DNA of 64,000 nt from assembly GCF_001039355.2 (NCBI RefSeq), contig NW_019775136.1, positions 189,855 through 253,854 on the forward strand, written 5' to 3'. Shown here in pieces: positions 39,301 through 52,638 of the stretch. The notes under the pieces are model-generated. The model was not told where the DNA came from. It saw only the letters and a program-made list of their open reading frames with translations, and made no database searches. Origin of the DNA: Lingula anatina. Lineage: Eukaryota; Brachiopoda; Lingulata; Lingulida; Lingulidae. Within the stretch, counting starts at the first letter, position 1. Each line of letters opens with the position of its first letter. Position numbers and translations under genes: made by a program.

Positions 39301-42300
39301 CGCCTATTTAGAACTTTAGAACCATACACTCACCCTATAATGTAGTAGTCATTTTCCCATCTATATCTCATCTCCAGTACAAACTCCTGCCACAGATGGG
39401 CCAGAGCTCTCAGGCCACCACCACTGTGGTTCAGTATACAGCAACAAATGGCCAGTTTGTGAGTCAGGCTGTCCACAGGAGCTGACTTCAACTGCCGTCC
39501 GAGATCCTGAAGCATAATAAAAATAATGTATCCTTTCTTTAACAATTAGAGTTAAGACCAAAGCCTTCCCTAGAGAGCCATCTTGCAATCATTAGGACTG
39601 CCAGTGGCCTCAAAATATATATTATCAAAGATGGCTGGGCAGCTTACAAAAATTTTGGTAAATGATGGGCTGGTTTGTGGGACGGCCTATGAATGGACTA
39701 GTAGATTCCCAGAGAGTAGTTTGATGTACCTAGATGGTAAGATGCACCCCAGTTAAATAAAACTGCGTTCTATGGCCTTGGTTAGGACAATTGCCACCCA
39801 AAAGATTATTAAAAATAGGTAAATTGCTTTCAATGAAAGATGTTCATCTATTTTAATTTTTCCAGTCATGATACACTCATACCTTTGTGACATCTGAAGT
39901 TTCTGATTTGGAGGATCCAATGGTGGAAGTTTGCTCTGTTTTATCCTCATTGACAGAATCAGGAAATAGAAACTGAAATTAAAAATTTAGTGACTTTCTT
40001 AAGTCAGTCCCATTAAACTGGTAGGAAACTTAAATCTGATATATATAAGTTGTTTTTTTTTTTTGTGATAAACATCACTCTCAGCATCCAGCTTTAATGA
40101 ACTCACTACACTATATACAATTGATAAATTCTACAAAACAATACTAATTTTTCCATTAAACCAAGTGCTTACCTGCAATAATTTATTCAACAGGGGTTCT
40201 GGGATTGGTGCATCTTCTGCCTTCATCTTCATCTTGGATGATGCACTTGTCATAACATTGGAGATAGAGGGAAGGTTATAGCTTACTGTTGGTTCTGTTA
40301 ATCTCTGCAGGGCTTTACTGACATCTGCATTATCTGAAATACCAATGGTGGCAATACACAGGAGATGAAAGAAAGATTGTAGCTTACTGTGGATTTTTAA
40401 TTTTTTAGGATTAACGTTGTTGTGCCTTCACAGAAATTGCAATATCTTAAATATGGAATGCTGATGATTTTGATTGAAAGAAAAAGGTGCCTAACTCTTT
40501 GAAAAAAGTATCCAGGATATATAGATTTTACTCTTAATATTTCAAACTTTTTGCCAGTATTGAATTGATGCTGCTGACAAAAATGGGAGCACAAAAGCTT
40601 GTGACAAAGTCTTCTCTCTTTATTCCACAAACTGACTGTTTTGTTCAAAAGCTTTTTTCACGTTCTGATTGTTAGCACTATACCTTGCCAAAGCTGGGGT
40701 CAAGATCTGAAAGACTAACACTAACCTTTTTCCTCCTCTTGAAACGTATGCCTTCCCAACAACTGGTCAGTTGACTCCTTTCTGTAGCATACAGCTATAA
40801 ATTCATCAAGATAATCACCTGTAACAATAAAATAAGAATACCCCAAAAATATAAACAGAATATCATTACCATAAGATAACAAAAGCGAAAATACATTAGA
40901 GTAAATTTTAATGAAAAATTTTATAAGCTATGAAAGACTTTCTATAGGTTATCCAAAGAAGTCACTTTCCTACTGCATTAGAAATGTCACACATGGTCAT
41001 ATATGTTCTTAATATCAAACAAGCATGCCTGTAAGCACATACAAAGGAGACCTATATTACCAAGTAGACAGAGAACATCCTCTGACATCTGCACCCTCAC
41101 TGACCACTGTGGAGCTTGTAGTGGGTCAAGGTCCCTGGAACAAAACAAAGAAATTCTTAATCATCACTACAGACCAATTCTTAGTGTTACACAAACACAC
41201 ATGGGTGCATGCACGTGCACACACACACACACGCCTTGCACTGATTTTGGAATAAAACATCTATGACATCCATTACACAACAAAAGACAATTAGAAAACA
41301 ATACTTAAGACATGTCTGTTGTATATCTTATATAAGGCCTTCTTCTTAAGTGTAAACATTATCTAACATTAACATCAGTTTATATTTATTTCAAATCTAC
41401 CAAAACACTCAATGTCACAATGTGATATACAGGAAACATCAAAATAGTGCAACAATAAAAAGGGAGAGGGTGTACATTTATGAACTTAAATACCTATATC
41501 TCATTTCCTTTTTGTAACAAGGTAGCCACAGAAATATTGATTTTACAATAACTGTATTGCTTTAATCTATTGCTTCACAAAGTTGAAAAAAACTCTTAAA
41601 TATAACACTATCAAGATCTATACTTACGTATATGTATCATTGTCTACAATCATTTCTTCAGACAAATTTGGCCATGTTGTAGAAAGATGCAATTCACTGA
41701 AATTGGACAGAAAATGCAATTCACTGAAATTGAATGGAACACGTTTCAAAAAGTTTGTAAGTATATATGGTTGGGACTACTACCATGCATACTGCCAGTG
41801 CATATGCTGCTGGAACAATAATTAAATGTTTAACAAAACAGTGACATAATGCAATGAAAAACATTTCTTAATCTGAAAGGATAAGTCTTGGTTAGTGAAA
41901 AGAGTGCACTGATTTAATTGAATTTCCAACAAGGTAATGGAAATGATGCTATTCTACAAACTGATTATAAATAAAATTTCACAACAATACTTTGGAAAAA
42001 GTAAACTCCATTTTTTTTTGTCCAATTTCTAAATGAAAGATACCTGACTGGGTCCTCACAAGCTCCAAATGGCAATGTCTCAAAATCTGTACACCCAATC
42101 TCATCTTCTGTGACAGATTCAATGTCTGAAATAAAATATGTAGCACAAATATGACTATCAAAAACATAAGAACATGAATTTCCTGTTCTAAACAATCAAG
42201 TTTGCACTGCCACATATCAAATTTTCATCACTAAATAAAACAATATCAGGTCCACACAACAATAGAGCCTATTCTTTTTCACTTATAAGAAGTATACTAT

Positions 42301-44790
42301 ATATATACAGTTACCCTGATAAAAAGTATGATAAACATTTACTACAGCAAATGGCAAATCCTACGACAAAAATAACATAATTACCAGGAGGTGCCTGTGG
42401 CCAAGCATACTGTGTCCAGTCTTGTAATACATAGGTAAACCTCACTGACACAGTGACTGGAGGAGGAGGGGATATGGGGGATGCCTAAAAGGTATAGTAA
42501 TGGCATTAGTTTTAACTGATCCTGAAATTAGGCATGTTCAAAATCAAAGTAATACTCGACTTAGGCTGGCTTTATTGATGTCACTAGATAAAGCCTGCAT
42601 TATAATAATAATAATAATAATATATTTATTTCAAGTCTAAAATCCATAAAATGTTCAATAGACTGTACAACATAAAATACAAAGAAGTTTATAGATAAAA
42701 ATGGTTAAGAGATATTTTATATAAATAAGAGCTAAACTAACTTAATTGTAATAAACAGTAATTAAAAGTAAAAAATCCAAGGTTTCTTTAAAATTATAAA
42801 ATTTAAGATTCATGAATAAAATGTCTTAAAAATATGAGTTTTTAATTCCTTTTTAAAAGATTCTTGTGATTCTATTTGTCTAATAAAAATTGGCAACTTA
42901 TTCCACTCTACTGGTGCAGCTACACAAAATGATATGTCACCATATGATTTTAACCTTGATTTTGGAACTTTCAGTAAAAGTTTGTCACCAGACCTCAGGG
43001 ATCTTTGAGGGCTATAATGTTTGACTAAATCAGTTATATATGGTGGAGCTAGATTATAAAAAGCAGCATGTGTAAAAACTAAAACCTTAAATAAAATTCT
43101 GGCCCTAACTGGTAACCAGTGCAGATGCTTTAAAATTGGAGTGATATGGCAATCCCTAGGCTGTAGCATTAAAAGCCGTGCTGATATATTCTGGATGCGT
43201 TGTAATCTTTTGATCTTATCATCTGGACATCCATATAATATAGAATTGCAATAGTCTAGCCTGGAAGTTACCAATGAGTGTATAACAGTAGCAGCAGCAG
43301 ATTGATTCAGATGTTTCCTTATGTTGCCAATATTCCGAATGTTGAATAAACAAGACCTTGTGATGTTGGAGATCTGTTTGTCCATTGAAAGTGTAGAATC
43401 AAAGTATACTCCTAAATTTTTTACATGGGGGGAGGAAAATGCCATACTAGCTCCAATTTTAAGTTGCAAGTTATGAGCAAGGCCCTTGTTGTGGGGTTGA
43501 GTAATGACTAAAAATTCTGTTTTTCCATCATTTATCTTCAATTTGTTTGAAATGAGCCAACCTCTGAGGTCTGATATGCAATCAACAATTGTGTTCACAG
43601 ACAATGCTGGATCATGGATGTTACAAGATGTGTACAACTGGGTATCATCGGCATTGTGCTTTCAGTCAATTTTGATGCTACTCAGTTTTTCTGGTTTAAG
43701 TTAGCACCATTGTGAATGCAGAAATAAATCCCCATTCTCACCAGTTTTCCCTTGAAAACATCTAACAGTCCTGAAAGGTGATTGTACTGTGGTGGGATCC
43801 TCTTCAGGTGAACCATGTCAAAACTGGTCCGTACTCCTGGGAACTCACACAGCCCATAGTATAGACGCCTCCACTTCTGATGACCTTGGATAAATACAGG
43901 CACCTGGCTTCAATTGAAAATGGTTTTAAAAAATTAATTTGCAAGTGGCATATTGATCTAAAGCATAAAATCTGATAAACATCATGATAAAAATAAAATT
44001 CTTGGTCTTATAAAAATCATCAATTTACTGAGTTATAAAAGTTTAAAAGTCAACTAAGCACATAAACAAATAAATAAAACTTACCATCCAGTGTTATTCA
44101 CAGCAATAGCAATAGAGCTCATGAGAATATTGATCCTAGTTTCACTTGTAACGGCTTCAGAAGTAGCCCCAGGAGAAATAACCACAAAGTCACGTATGCC
44201 ATACCTAGAAAATACAATTCATTATGTATCAACTGAGCATCTAATAGTAAGTGTCACTTCTAGAATCAGTGTGTCATAAAGTGAGACATTTATCCACCAA
44301 AGAATATTAATACTTTGACAGCCGGTAAAAATGATAAGAAACTGCATTTGGAGCCTGTCTGCACACCTTGCGCATTGATCTTGTGATCAGAGACTTACCT
44401 TTAGCCCTTTCACCCACTTCTGTATGCATTTTCACATTCCCAAAAAGTAATTTCATACAATGTAGCTGTTACATTTTATTAACTTATGAAAATATAAGAC
44501 ATACAAGAGAATGATGCCAAATTGAATATACTTAATCCCTTGGCTGTATTGGGGAATTACAAGATAAACACAAATAGGGTTGACATGAACATCAATCTAT
44601 TCACAGGCACATTGCTGCATGTACAGTACACGTACCATCTACTCAGGCAATGTGCTCTACTTGGGAAATCATTCTCCATGCTAAGTATATCCTGCAGGGG
44701 CTGAGGTATTGCATCTACAATAACAAAACATAGGATATCAAAAATAATATCATCCTCATATACATTAAACGCAAAAATACAAGCCACAAG

Positions 44791-44829
<39 letters not shown>

Positions 44830-46591
44830 CGTGCACGCACTAACACCCTGTTTACATTAACTAAATGATCAACCTGGGCCCATTCCAGAACAGTCCATTT
44901 ATGCAGGTATTATGAATTCACAATCCTGACTTACTTCTTATTTTATCTTAAAATTGCCTCTTAATTTTATCTTAAAATCCACTGGCCTGCCTTAATTATA
45001 TATGCTTTTGTGCCTTTACCTTCTTTGGCCACAAATGTTTTCATACTCCATCATACTTTCTTTCATCCTCCTCTCCTAAAGTTACTTTCATTCTACAACA
45101 TACTTACTTTCATCCCCCTCCACCATAGCTGTGGCACCTTCCTCTGTATCTGGGCCATTAGGTGCCTGTTTGAGACAGTGCCTCACTATAGTAAATGGAA
45201 AATCTGCAAATTTCAATGTATCTGTTGTATCTTCCCAAGTGCCGCTGCTGTACTCTCCCTACAAGTGAAAAAAATAATACAAGATTTGAAATAAGATGTT
45301 ATTGAGATTAGGAAATGTAGGCATTTTCCATGAAGTTTTAGCAAGCCCTGCACAAATTCATATTTTCATTTGGATTCAATTCAACTTCATTTTTAAAATT
45401 CTGTAGCTTTTTATTTGCATAAATTTTTTATTAATTTAATAATTAATTCAATATAATAAACATATGGTAATACATAGCCATAAAAGTCTTGTAATGGAGA
45501 TAAACATCAAAAGGGACATTCCAGGATATTTGAGTCCAATTACTTGTGGTAATGGACTGTCTTAGCATGATAAATGTTTTCCGATGTTAATTTTTCATAC
45601 CTTAAATATCTATAAGCAATGAATCTAAATTTATTTAATGCTTGCCATAATACAGAAATGATCTTCTGTGCTACTTTGGAATCGGAAATAGATATGTGGA
45701 TATTGGCAGCCTCTCACAGTTATGCAACAACCTACTTCTTGTATGTGTACCTTGATGGTATATTTTTATCGACTTTTCTTTCAATTATTGTCTTTTCAAA
45801 TTCAATATCTAGAAGTTGTTAAGGCATTATAAAGAACACCTGTTGATATTCAGCCAAGATATAATGTATGATATATATAATAAAGTTGATTTCGGTAATT
45901 TGAAACTTAATTTGTAGTATATACATGGATTTGGTTATAAGTAGGGCAAAGACTGTGTATGAGTACCTCTGCAAGTACATTGCATTTTCTATAAATCTTT
46001 TGAATGGGTAAAAGACTGACCTTCTTTAAAGGAGAGAGTGAAACTGGACTTGTTAACTTCCATTCATGAATAAGTTCTTCTATTCTTGCAATAAACCTGA
46101 AGGATGAAAATATCGAGCTGTAAAAATACAGTAAAATACATCCTTTATTACAGATATTTCATGTCATCACTTATGAATTTTTGTTAGGGTGACGTTTGCT
46201 AAATTACACATACAGTAAATTGAAAATTGAAGGAAAAAATATCGATTCATTAGTGTAATTTTTCTATTCACCTCTCCCATTCAGATGCTGTTGTAAAATC
46301 TGTAATCTCAAAAACCTCAGGCTCCTGAAAAAAATTAATAAAACTAACAGTAATATTATATTTTATCTACTACAGGCTAAAGTGTATTTTAAATTGCTAG
46401 AGAAAAGAATTTAGTTCATTTTGCAACTCTGCGTGATTTGGTTCTTAATCCAGTACAGCATATAAGAGGCAGTTTTACTGAATGCTATCAAAATATTAAA
46501 TAGAAACTCTACGTTTTGAAACCACTTTTAAGTTCAACTACCAGAAAATAATCAAGAATTGCAAGAATATACTACCAACCTCGTCTGCCAT
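34852..46591 (-). CDS. RAB3GAP1: Rab3 GTPase-activating protein catalytic subunit (copy 2, probably the other allele)
   Basis: Intact by exon structure, with all 24 exon lengths equal to copy 1. Exons 5' to 3' on minus: 46580-46591, 46272-46324, 46021-46096, 45108-45258, 44636-44714, 44085-44204, 43742-43907, 42385-42484, 42044-42125, 41628-41696, 41061-41134, 40726-40818, 40173-40333, 39883-39972, 39334-39506, 38987-39041, 38134-38660, 37845-37926, 37078-37183, 36635-36756, 36162-36258, 35818-35918, 35434-35649, 34852-35073. Amino-acid differences cluster in the acidic-linker exon (38134-38660), for example SSVQ for SSGQ, NLEKD for NSEKN, SDSAS for SDSTS and IPVTQ for IPITQ; the last exon has NMMV for NMMM. 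Two transposon insertions lie in its introns, one abutting the donor of the exon at 37845-37926. No frame-breaking change was found. Function as for copy 1. Confidence 0.95.
36262..36303. repeat. Poly-A run at a splice acceptor (allelic form)
   Basis: Forty-two A, the counterpart of the 55-A run at 19247-19301, again adjacent to the acceptor of RAB3GAP1 exon 21 on the minus strand. Confidence 0.95.
37498..37837. mobile_element. hAT-like non-autonomous insertion at a RAB3GAP1 splice donor
   Basis: A 340-bp insert absent from copy 1 (empty site near 20550-20570). It is flanked by an 8-bp direct repeat, aacttacc at 37490-37497 and 37838-37845. The ends are weakly inverted (CAGGGGTAATCC at the left if the preceding C is counted; CAGGCGGTGG by reverse complement at the right), and GGTGAGAAACG pairs with GGTGGAAACG further in. 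An 8-bp duplication plus CAGG...CCTG ends is typical of hAT elements. A 78-codon frame inside matches nothing I recognise. Confidence 0.75.
41218..41232. repeat. Short (CA)n tract (allelic form)
   Basis: Counterpart of 23950-24024, contracted to about eight units. Confidence 0.85.
42602..43650 (-). mobile_element. 5'-truncated non-LTR retrotransposon (LINE, CR1/L2/jockey-like) in a RAB3GAP1 intron
   Basis: The minus-strand reading frame (42810 to about 43655) encodes the C-terminal part of a LINE reverse transcriptase. It begins at the ADDTQLY catalytic motif and continues through GWLISNKLKIN, NLGVYFDSTLSM, LDYCNSILYG, RLQRIQN and LHWLPVRARI to HIFKTFYS and a stop. After about 200 bp of 3' UTR it ends in a (TAA)n-type tail at 42602-42622, typical of this group. 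gcatt flanks both sides (42597-42601 and 43651-43655). Copy 1 at about 25360 is an uninterrupted empty site. The element is 5'-truncated within the reverse transcriptase, so it cannot be autonomous. Confidence 0.9.
44791..44840. repeat. (GT)n/(GC)n microsatellite (allelic form)
   Basis: Counterpart of 26525-26617; GT units followed by alternating GC. Confidence 0.9.
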
Positions 46592-47838
46592 CGTCCCACC
46601 AGAGATGGCTAGCTGCAGTCGAGAGACGTACCTGCTCAAGCCAGAATTTTATAAAATTGTTAGAAATTACTTAACCGATTTTGAGCAGGGTTTTTGCATT
46701 ATGATGGGTTATAATAGAGGTTATTTTATGTGTTTTAAACTCCAAAACTGAGCAAGTGAACACCTAACGTGCGACAGCGTAAATATTTTGCAGCCGGAAG
46801 TTTTTGTCGTAATTTTCTGCGCAGTAAACGAGTGCGCACTCAGAGCTTCACAATCACCTGTTCAAAAAACTTATGTGGATTTGTGCTGTAGCAATTTTTC
46901 TTCACCAATTTATTAGTAGCAACATAAGATAATTCATATTTTGATAAAATTTCGATCGATACCTATGTTTGGCTTAAACTAGTTCAGTTGACTGCATCAG
47001 GTTTAAATTTGCACCATGAGTCATGTTGAAAAGTACCAAAAGGCGATAGTGTAGCACACAGCTGTAGCATTTCTAACATTAGCAGGCGATACAAGTTACT
47101 TGACAACACTGAAGCAGTGAAGTGAAGGAGCTCACTCGGAGAGTTGCCCAGAATACATTGACGCAGCGTGCTTTTGTTTGGTGTGTTGGATCTGGGTAGT
47201 TTGCGGTAAGAGAAATGAAAAGACTAGCTTATTTTAAGGAATATACCAAGGAGTTACAACAGTTGTTACTCCTTCCTTGTCACAATTTACAATTGATGTT
47301 GATTGTTGTGTACAAGCAGTGATACAAATTTTGTTTTTATGTGATATGAGTTATGACTAAAATATTTTCCATCTACATATATGTAAATACAATTGATTAG
47401 TAGCATTGTTCATTTGAACTCACTTATATTATGCTTTGTTATGTTTAATTTTGCATACAGAGATTGAATCAGTTTGGGAACATTTCATCCACTCTTAACT
47501 TACTAGTAATAGTAGGCTTGGCTGTATGGTGACCAGGACACAGCTTTATAGGTGCCATTCTCAACCTTGCTTTTGAATATTATTCTGTTGATATTTTGTG
47601 TTCATCCTAGTCAGAAAGCTAGCTCTGATTGTTTGAGGTGGTCTGGGAGGATATCCAGAATTTGTCTGGCAATTGTTGCTCAAAAGGTGTAAACAGTATG
47701 AAGCGTAAATATATGTAAGAGTCAGAGACAAAAAAGAAAAAAAATACATCATAACTGATAAGAGTAATATTTTTCATTAAAACTAAAGCTTGATCTACGT
47801 TTCATTCTAATACTCAAGGTCTACAGTGAACAAACAGT
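46592..47838. promoter_or_regulatory. Head-to-head RAB3GAP1/TBCE intergenic region (copy 2)
   Basis: Collinear with 28390-29644. The CCGGAAGT motif (46794-46801), TGCGCA (46818-46823) and the following GTGCGCAC are intact, whereas flanking sequence has diverged, which supports constraint on these sites. Confidence 0.6.
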
Positions 47839-50800
47839 ATGGGAGAAGTGGAGCCCAGCCTGGATAATGTGACAGTTGGGAGCAGGTTTTACAGTGATGG
47901 GTACTTTGGTACTGTTATGTATATTGGTGAAGTCCCACCAACCAAAGGTAAACTCGATCATGACATGGTTGTACAGTAATACCACAGAGACCTAAAGGCT
48001 AATTTTATAAGATTTGATGGACTTAACACTCTGTTTAGATTTTTGTTTTAAAGGCTAACAGTAAATATGCACTAATTCGAACAGATTGGTGTGATCTTTT
48101 CCATTTTATAAACAAATTATAATTGATGGAGATTAAAGTCAAATGTTTCATCATCAGTTTGTTAATGTATATAGCAATAAAGTTGAACAAGAAATTTAAA
48201 TGAAAAAGGCAAAAACAATACTAAGCATGAATTGTTTTACAGGTGTCTGGTTGGGTGTAGATTGGGATGATGCAACCAGAGGGAAACATGATGGTTCCCA
48301 TGAAGGGAGGAGATATTTCACAGCCAGGTATGATATCTAAATATTTTTTTGTGATCGACAAGTTGAAATTGGTGTATCAGTTGTTTCCATGCATCAGAAA
48401 TGAATGCTACTTGGTTGCCAAAACGGTAATCACAACGTAGATCTGATATTGGTTATGAATGGAGCTCCTGTATAGATTCGAATTTAGTGACAAAAAAAGT
48501 AAATGATAAAAGGTGTAAAAAAAGTATACTTAGTTTTATGAGTCTGACATAGATGTAACTCTTTGCAGTCATTAAATTACAACCAACTCAGCAACAGTGT
48601 GATTCACTGTATACACCTTGAAGAGAAAAAACATATTTGAAACCAAACCCATCCTTTATTTGCAGATATCCAACTTCTGGGTCTTTTCTCAGGCCTAAGA
48701 AAGCAGACTTTGGTATAAGTATGTATGCGGCTCTGTCTGAGAGGTATGGGATGGTGGAGGATGAACATGCAGGGGTTATCCTAGAGGAGATGTATGTGCA
48801 GGGGAAAGGAAAGCGAACGGTGGTGGAAGTGGTGGGAGCAAGGAAGGTCAATATTCAGCAGAGGTGAGAATAAGGCATATTTAACTGGGATCTTTACAGA
48901 AATAAGACCAATAGTAATTGAATATGCCAAAAAGTATAACTTGATATTGTTTAAGCAGCTGCTGTTAGCACTGGGTGGTGATGTTGCTTTAAAAATATAA
49001 ATGTAAAGTGTTGAAAGAGGAAATTTGGCATTTATTTAGAATAGAATTATTTGAATGTAAATCTAATATTAATAATTTCATCTTTTTGAAATGCAGATTT
49101 ATCATTTCAGTCAATTTGACCAACTGAAGTCCCTTCTTCTAAAGGATATGAAGATCTCTGGTGCAGGACCTGAATCAGCATTAGAAAATACTTGCCCAAA
49201 TGTTGAAGAATTAGACATATCCCAAAATTTGATCCCATCATGGGAGGAAGTTGCAAAAATAGCAGTTCAGTTAAAGAAACTTGAGATATTGAATTTAAGG
49301 TTGGTTTAAAAACCTTTGTTGTTAGAATTTCATTTGTTAACAAGTTTAATGAGTTATTTTATTCATTAACATTTTGATTTTTCAAAGCATTTGAAAGTGA
49401 TAAGGAAAATGAGAATTTTATGCAGGGTGATAATATAAAGTGTCTTGGATCTCTTCTTCATCAAGGCAATACTTACTAAAAATTAATGAATGATTCCTTT
49501 TTACAGTGAAAATCAACTAAGATTTCCAGACAATCCACCTGGTTTGTGTTCAGCATTTTTGTGCTTGAAAACCATTATATTGAACAGGATGCAGTTATGT
49601 TGGAGACAGGTGAGTATTCTTTCATAATTAATACATTCTACATACAAATTGTAGCATATTTATACAAATAATTAAAAAAAGATATTGGAAAATGAGAAAA
49701 ATATGAGTATTATGTTATTGTTTAGATTTTGAGTCCCTACAATATGTTACTTATGTCACTGTAAAATTTTATGTAATTATATAGATATTTTTTGTTTAAT
49801 TTTCATTTCACATGAAAGGTTCTGGACTTTTCCAAAATGTGGCCAGATATCCAAGAAATTTTGATTTGCTATAACAACATCAGTACCATCTCTGAGCTAC
49901 CACCACCACAGCTACATAACTTAACACTTATAGATTTAGAGGGAAACCAGTTGGATGGCTGGGGCAGTGTGTTGCAGCTGGGAACATTGAAAAGGTTAGG
50001 TATTATAGAAAGTTCCTTATGAGCATTTTTCGTAAAATAAAAAATCCTAAAAATGTCAGTGTCACATAATGATTGTTTAAGTATGATTTTGTCAGGTAAC
50101 AATTTAATTAATTTCTTTCATTTGTACTGTATTTATATTTCCATGATTTTTTACATTGTAGGTTAGAAACACTGCATCTCAATAAAACTGGACTGGTGAA
50201 TATTTTTTTCAATGATGTTCAGCCTGGAGAAACCACTCACTATTTTCCAGCACTGAAATGTTTGTCTTTGAATGATAACAGGATACAAGAGGTTAAGATT
50301 TTACTATTTATTCCTCACATACAGTCAAGTATAAGTTTATTACAGATCACAACAGATTACAGATGCCAAGACACCTTTTCATGTCTCATCTTGTTTTAGT
50401 CTATTTAAATTATTTTTTATCTCATTAAATGTTCTGTGTTAATGTATTAAGACCTTTTTCTCTCATTATAATTAATTATAGAAATCTGTTTTCTCTTCTT
50501 ACTAGATTTTGTTTCTGAATGATCTTCAGGTAATTATCAAGTTTTGGCTTTTTAAGATCATTTGCATCTAACCAAGGAACTAATCTTGTTTTTATTAAAT
50601 ATTTTAAAATGTTTGTTTCAGTGGTCTTCCTTCAATGAGTTGAATAAACTATCAGTATTGGAGGACATTCTTATCAAGAGAAATCCAATAACTGAGACTG
50701 GCACTATAGAACAAGTTAGGGAAAACATGGTTGCTAGAATAAAGGGATTAAAAATGTGTAATAGAACTGCAGTAAGTAGTATTTTATTTTGTGTTGTTAC

Positions 50801-52638
50801 CACATTCTACATATGAAAATTCTCATATTTGGTTGAGATAATAAAAACATTAATTCATACATTTTTTTTAAATAAATTAACTTGGAAAATATTTTGAAAA
50901 TGATAATTACATTATAAAGAAATGTTTTCATTTGTTATGTCTTATAATTTAGCATTTTAATACCCTTAGTTATATCTGCAGCTGAAACGCATTAAAAAAA
51001 AAAATCTTTGCCAAGCTGTAAAATCATTTAATTGAATAGATAATGGGTGACATATCATTTTTACCAAATATTAGGTAGAGGAAGGTGAGAGGCGGGGTGC
51101 TGAGATAGATTATCTTAAGATTCATGGTCAGGAGTGGCGCCAGGCGGGTGGACATCAAGATCCTGAAAAAAATAAACCTCACCAGGAATTCCTCTGTAAA
51201 CACCCAAGATACCAGGAATTTGTTGCCAGTAAGAATCTGGAATAAGCTTGACATTATTAATTTGTCAGGGGGTTCTTTACTGCAGAGATTAAGAAAGGCT
51301 TTTAATAGTATATGCTTTTTATTTTTTATCAGGTTTGTGATATAAAATGAAAAATGAAATCACTTCACAGACATGAATGTTTTAATATTTGACAAAATAT
51401 ATTACTAATTATAAATTATTGCTACCTTTAATGAGTTGCGAAAGTTATTTGCACATACAATGGAAATCATCTAAGCTATCCTAATAATGCTGCCTGCATT
51501 GTGTGACATCAAAATAGTAAAAACAGTGTAAATAGTGTGAGTTGGGGTTAACCATTTAGCAATAAAGCTGAAACTTTATACATTGTACAAAAGGGACACC
51601 AAAAACATTGTGGATTTTTAGTGTTATGCTGTAGAACGTAATCCAAGAACTTTAAATTATCATTAAGAATCTTGCTTGATTTTATGCTTAGTCATGAGAC
51701 ATGGGGCTCTATGGGATAATTCCCGTTAAAATTTTTTTTTTCAGAATATGGTCCCCCAGAAGATTCTGAAATGCAAAAGCAAAATATGGGTGCATTGAAA
51801 CATGACCTACTATGTATCCTTATCAAAGTTATCAAATCAAAGTTAGATGTCCTGCATAAAATATATTTCTTTTGTAGCTGAAACTATGATTTTAAAGAAA
51901 TAAGTGTGAGTGGTTACAAGTCAGTAGTTAAAGGTTGAGCAGCACTTAGTAAAAGAAGGAAAATGTTGGACTCGAAAATTCTGAACCCTATTTTTCCTTA
52001 GCATCTGCTGCAGCTGTTGAAATAAAAAATCCAAACTTCCCAGAAAAACCAACTATCAAGAAGAGGTTACCAAGTAAGCTATTCCAAGTTCAGCACATTA
52101 CCTTCTAAACTATTTTTGCTGAAAAAAAATTTGTTAGACTGGGCCTCGAGTTTACTTTTACTACCATACTTTTAACCTGTGCACATGATTATATTTTGGT
52201 TTTATTTATTGTGTCACATGCACTTTATTTATGTTCCCATTGATTGAAAAGGAAATGAGATTGATTAACATTCAAATGCGCTGGAATTTTTTTATTGCAG
52301 GAACAATGAAAATTCAAAAACTGAAGCCTCTTATACAACGGTTGTATAAGATAGGGGATTTAGACTTTAAATTGGTATACACAAGCCAAAAAGTAAGTTC
52401 TCTAACTTTTTTAAGTTGAAACTGTTAAAAATGGCTAATTTAGAGAGGGAGAATTGAAGTAAGGAAAACATTTAAGTATGTATTTGAAGTTTAAAAATAT
52501 TATGTTTCTCAAGTATTGTAAACTTAAATATTGTCTTCTTTTCAGGCACAAGGCACAGAATATGATTTTGATGATGATTTGAAAGAACTCTCTTATTTCT
52601 CAATAGAAGATGGAGATACAATCCTTGTTAAATCATGA
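47839..52638 (+). CDS. TBCE: Tubulin-specific chaperone E (copy 2, probably the other allele)
   Basis: Exons: 47839-47947, 48243-48327, 48666-48863, 49111-49299, 49507-49609, 49819-49994, 50162-50291, 50622-50771, 51075-51228, 51745-51813, 52002-52073, 52301-52392, 52546-52638. Lengths are the same as copy 1 and the frame is open for 539 aa, with the same CAP-Gly, LRR and ubiquitin-like domains. Differences include Arg rather than Thr at the exon 2/3 junction (matching the family), Tyr for His one residue later, DGWGS for DDWSS in an LRR, and NRIQE for NGIHE before the exon at 50622. Exon 2 ends AG|GTATGA, a stronger donor than the AC|GTATGA of copy 1. Function as for copy 1. Confidence 0.95.

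Noticed and set aside
17816-52638. Two functional paralogous RAB3GAP1-TBCE gene pairs
   Set aside because: Collinear introns, equal exon lengths and an N at the junction favour alleles. I keep both as features but do not claim paralogy.
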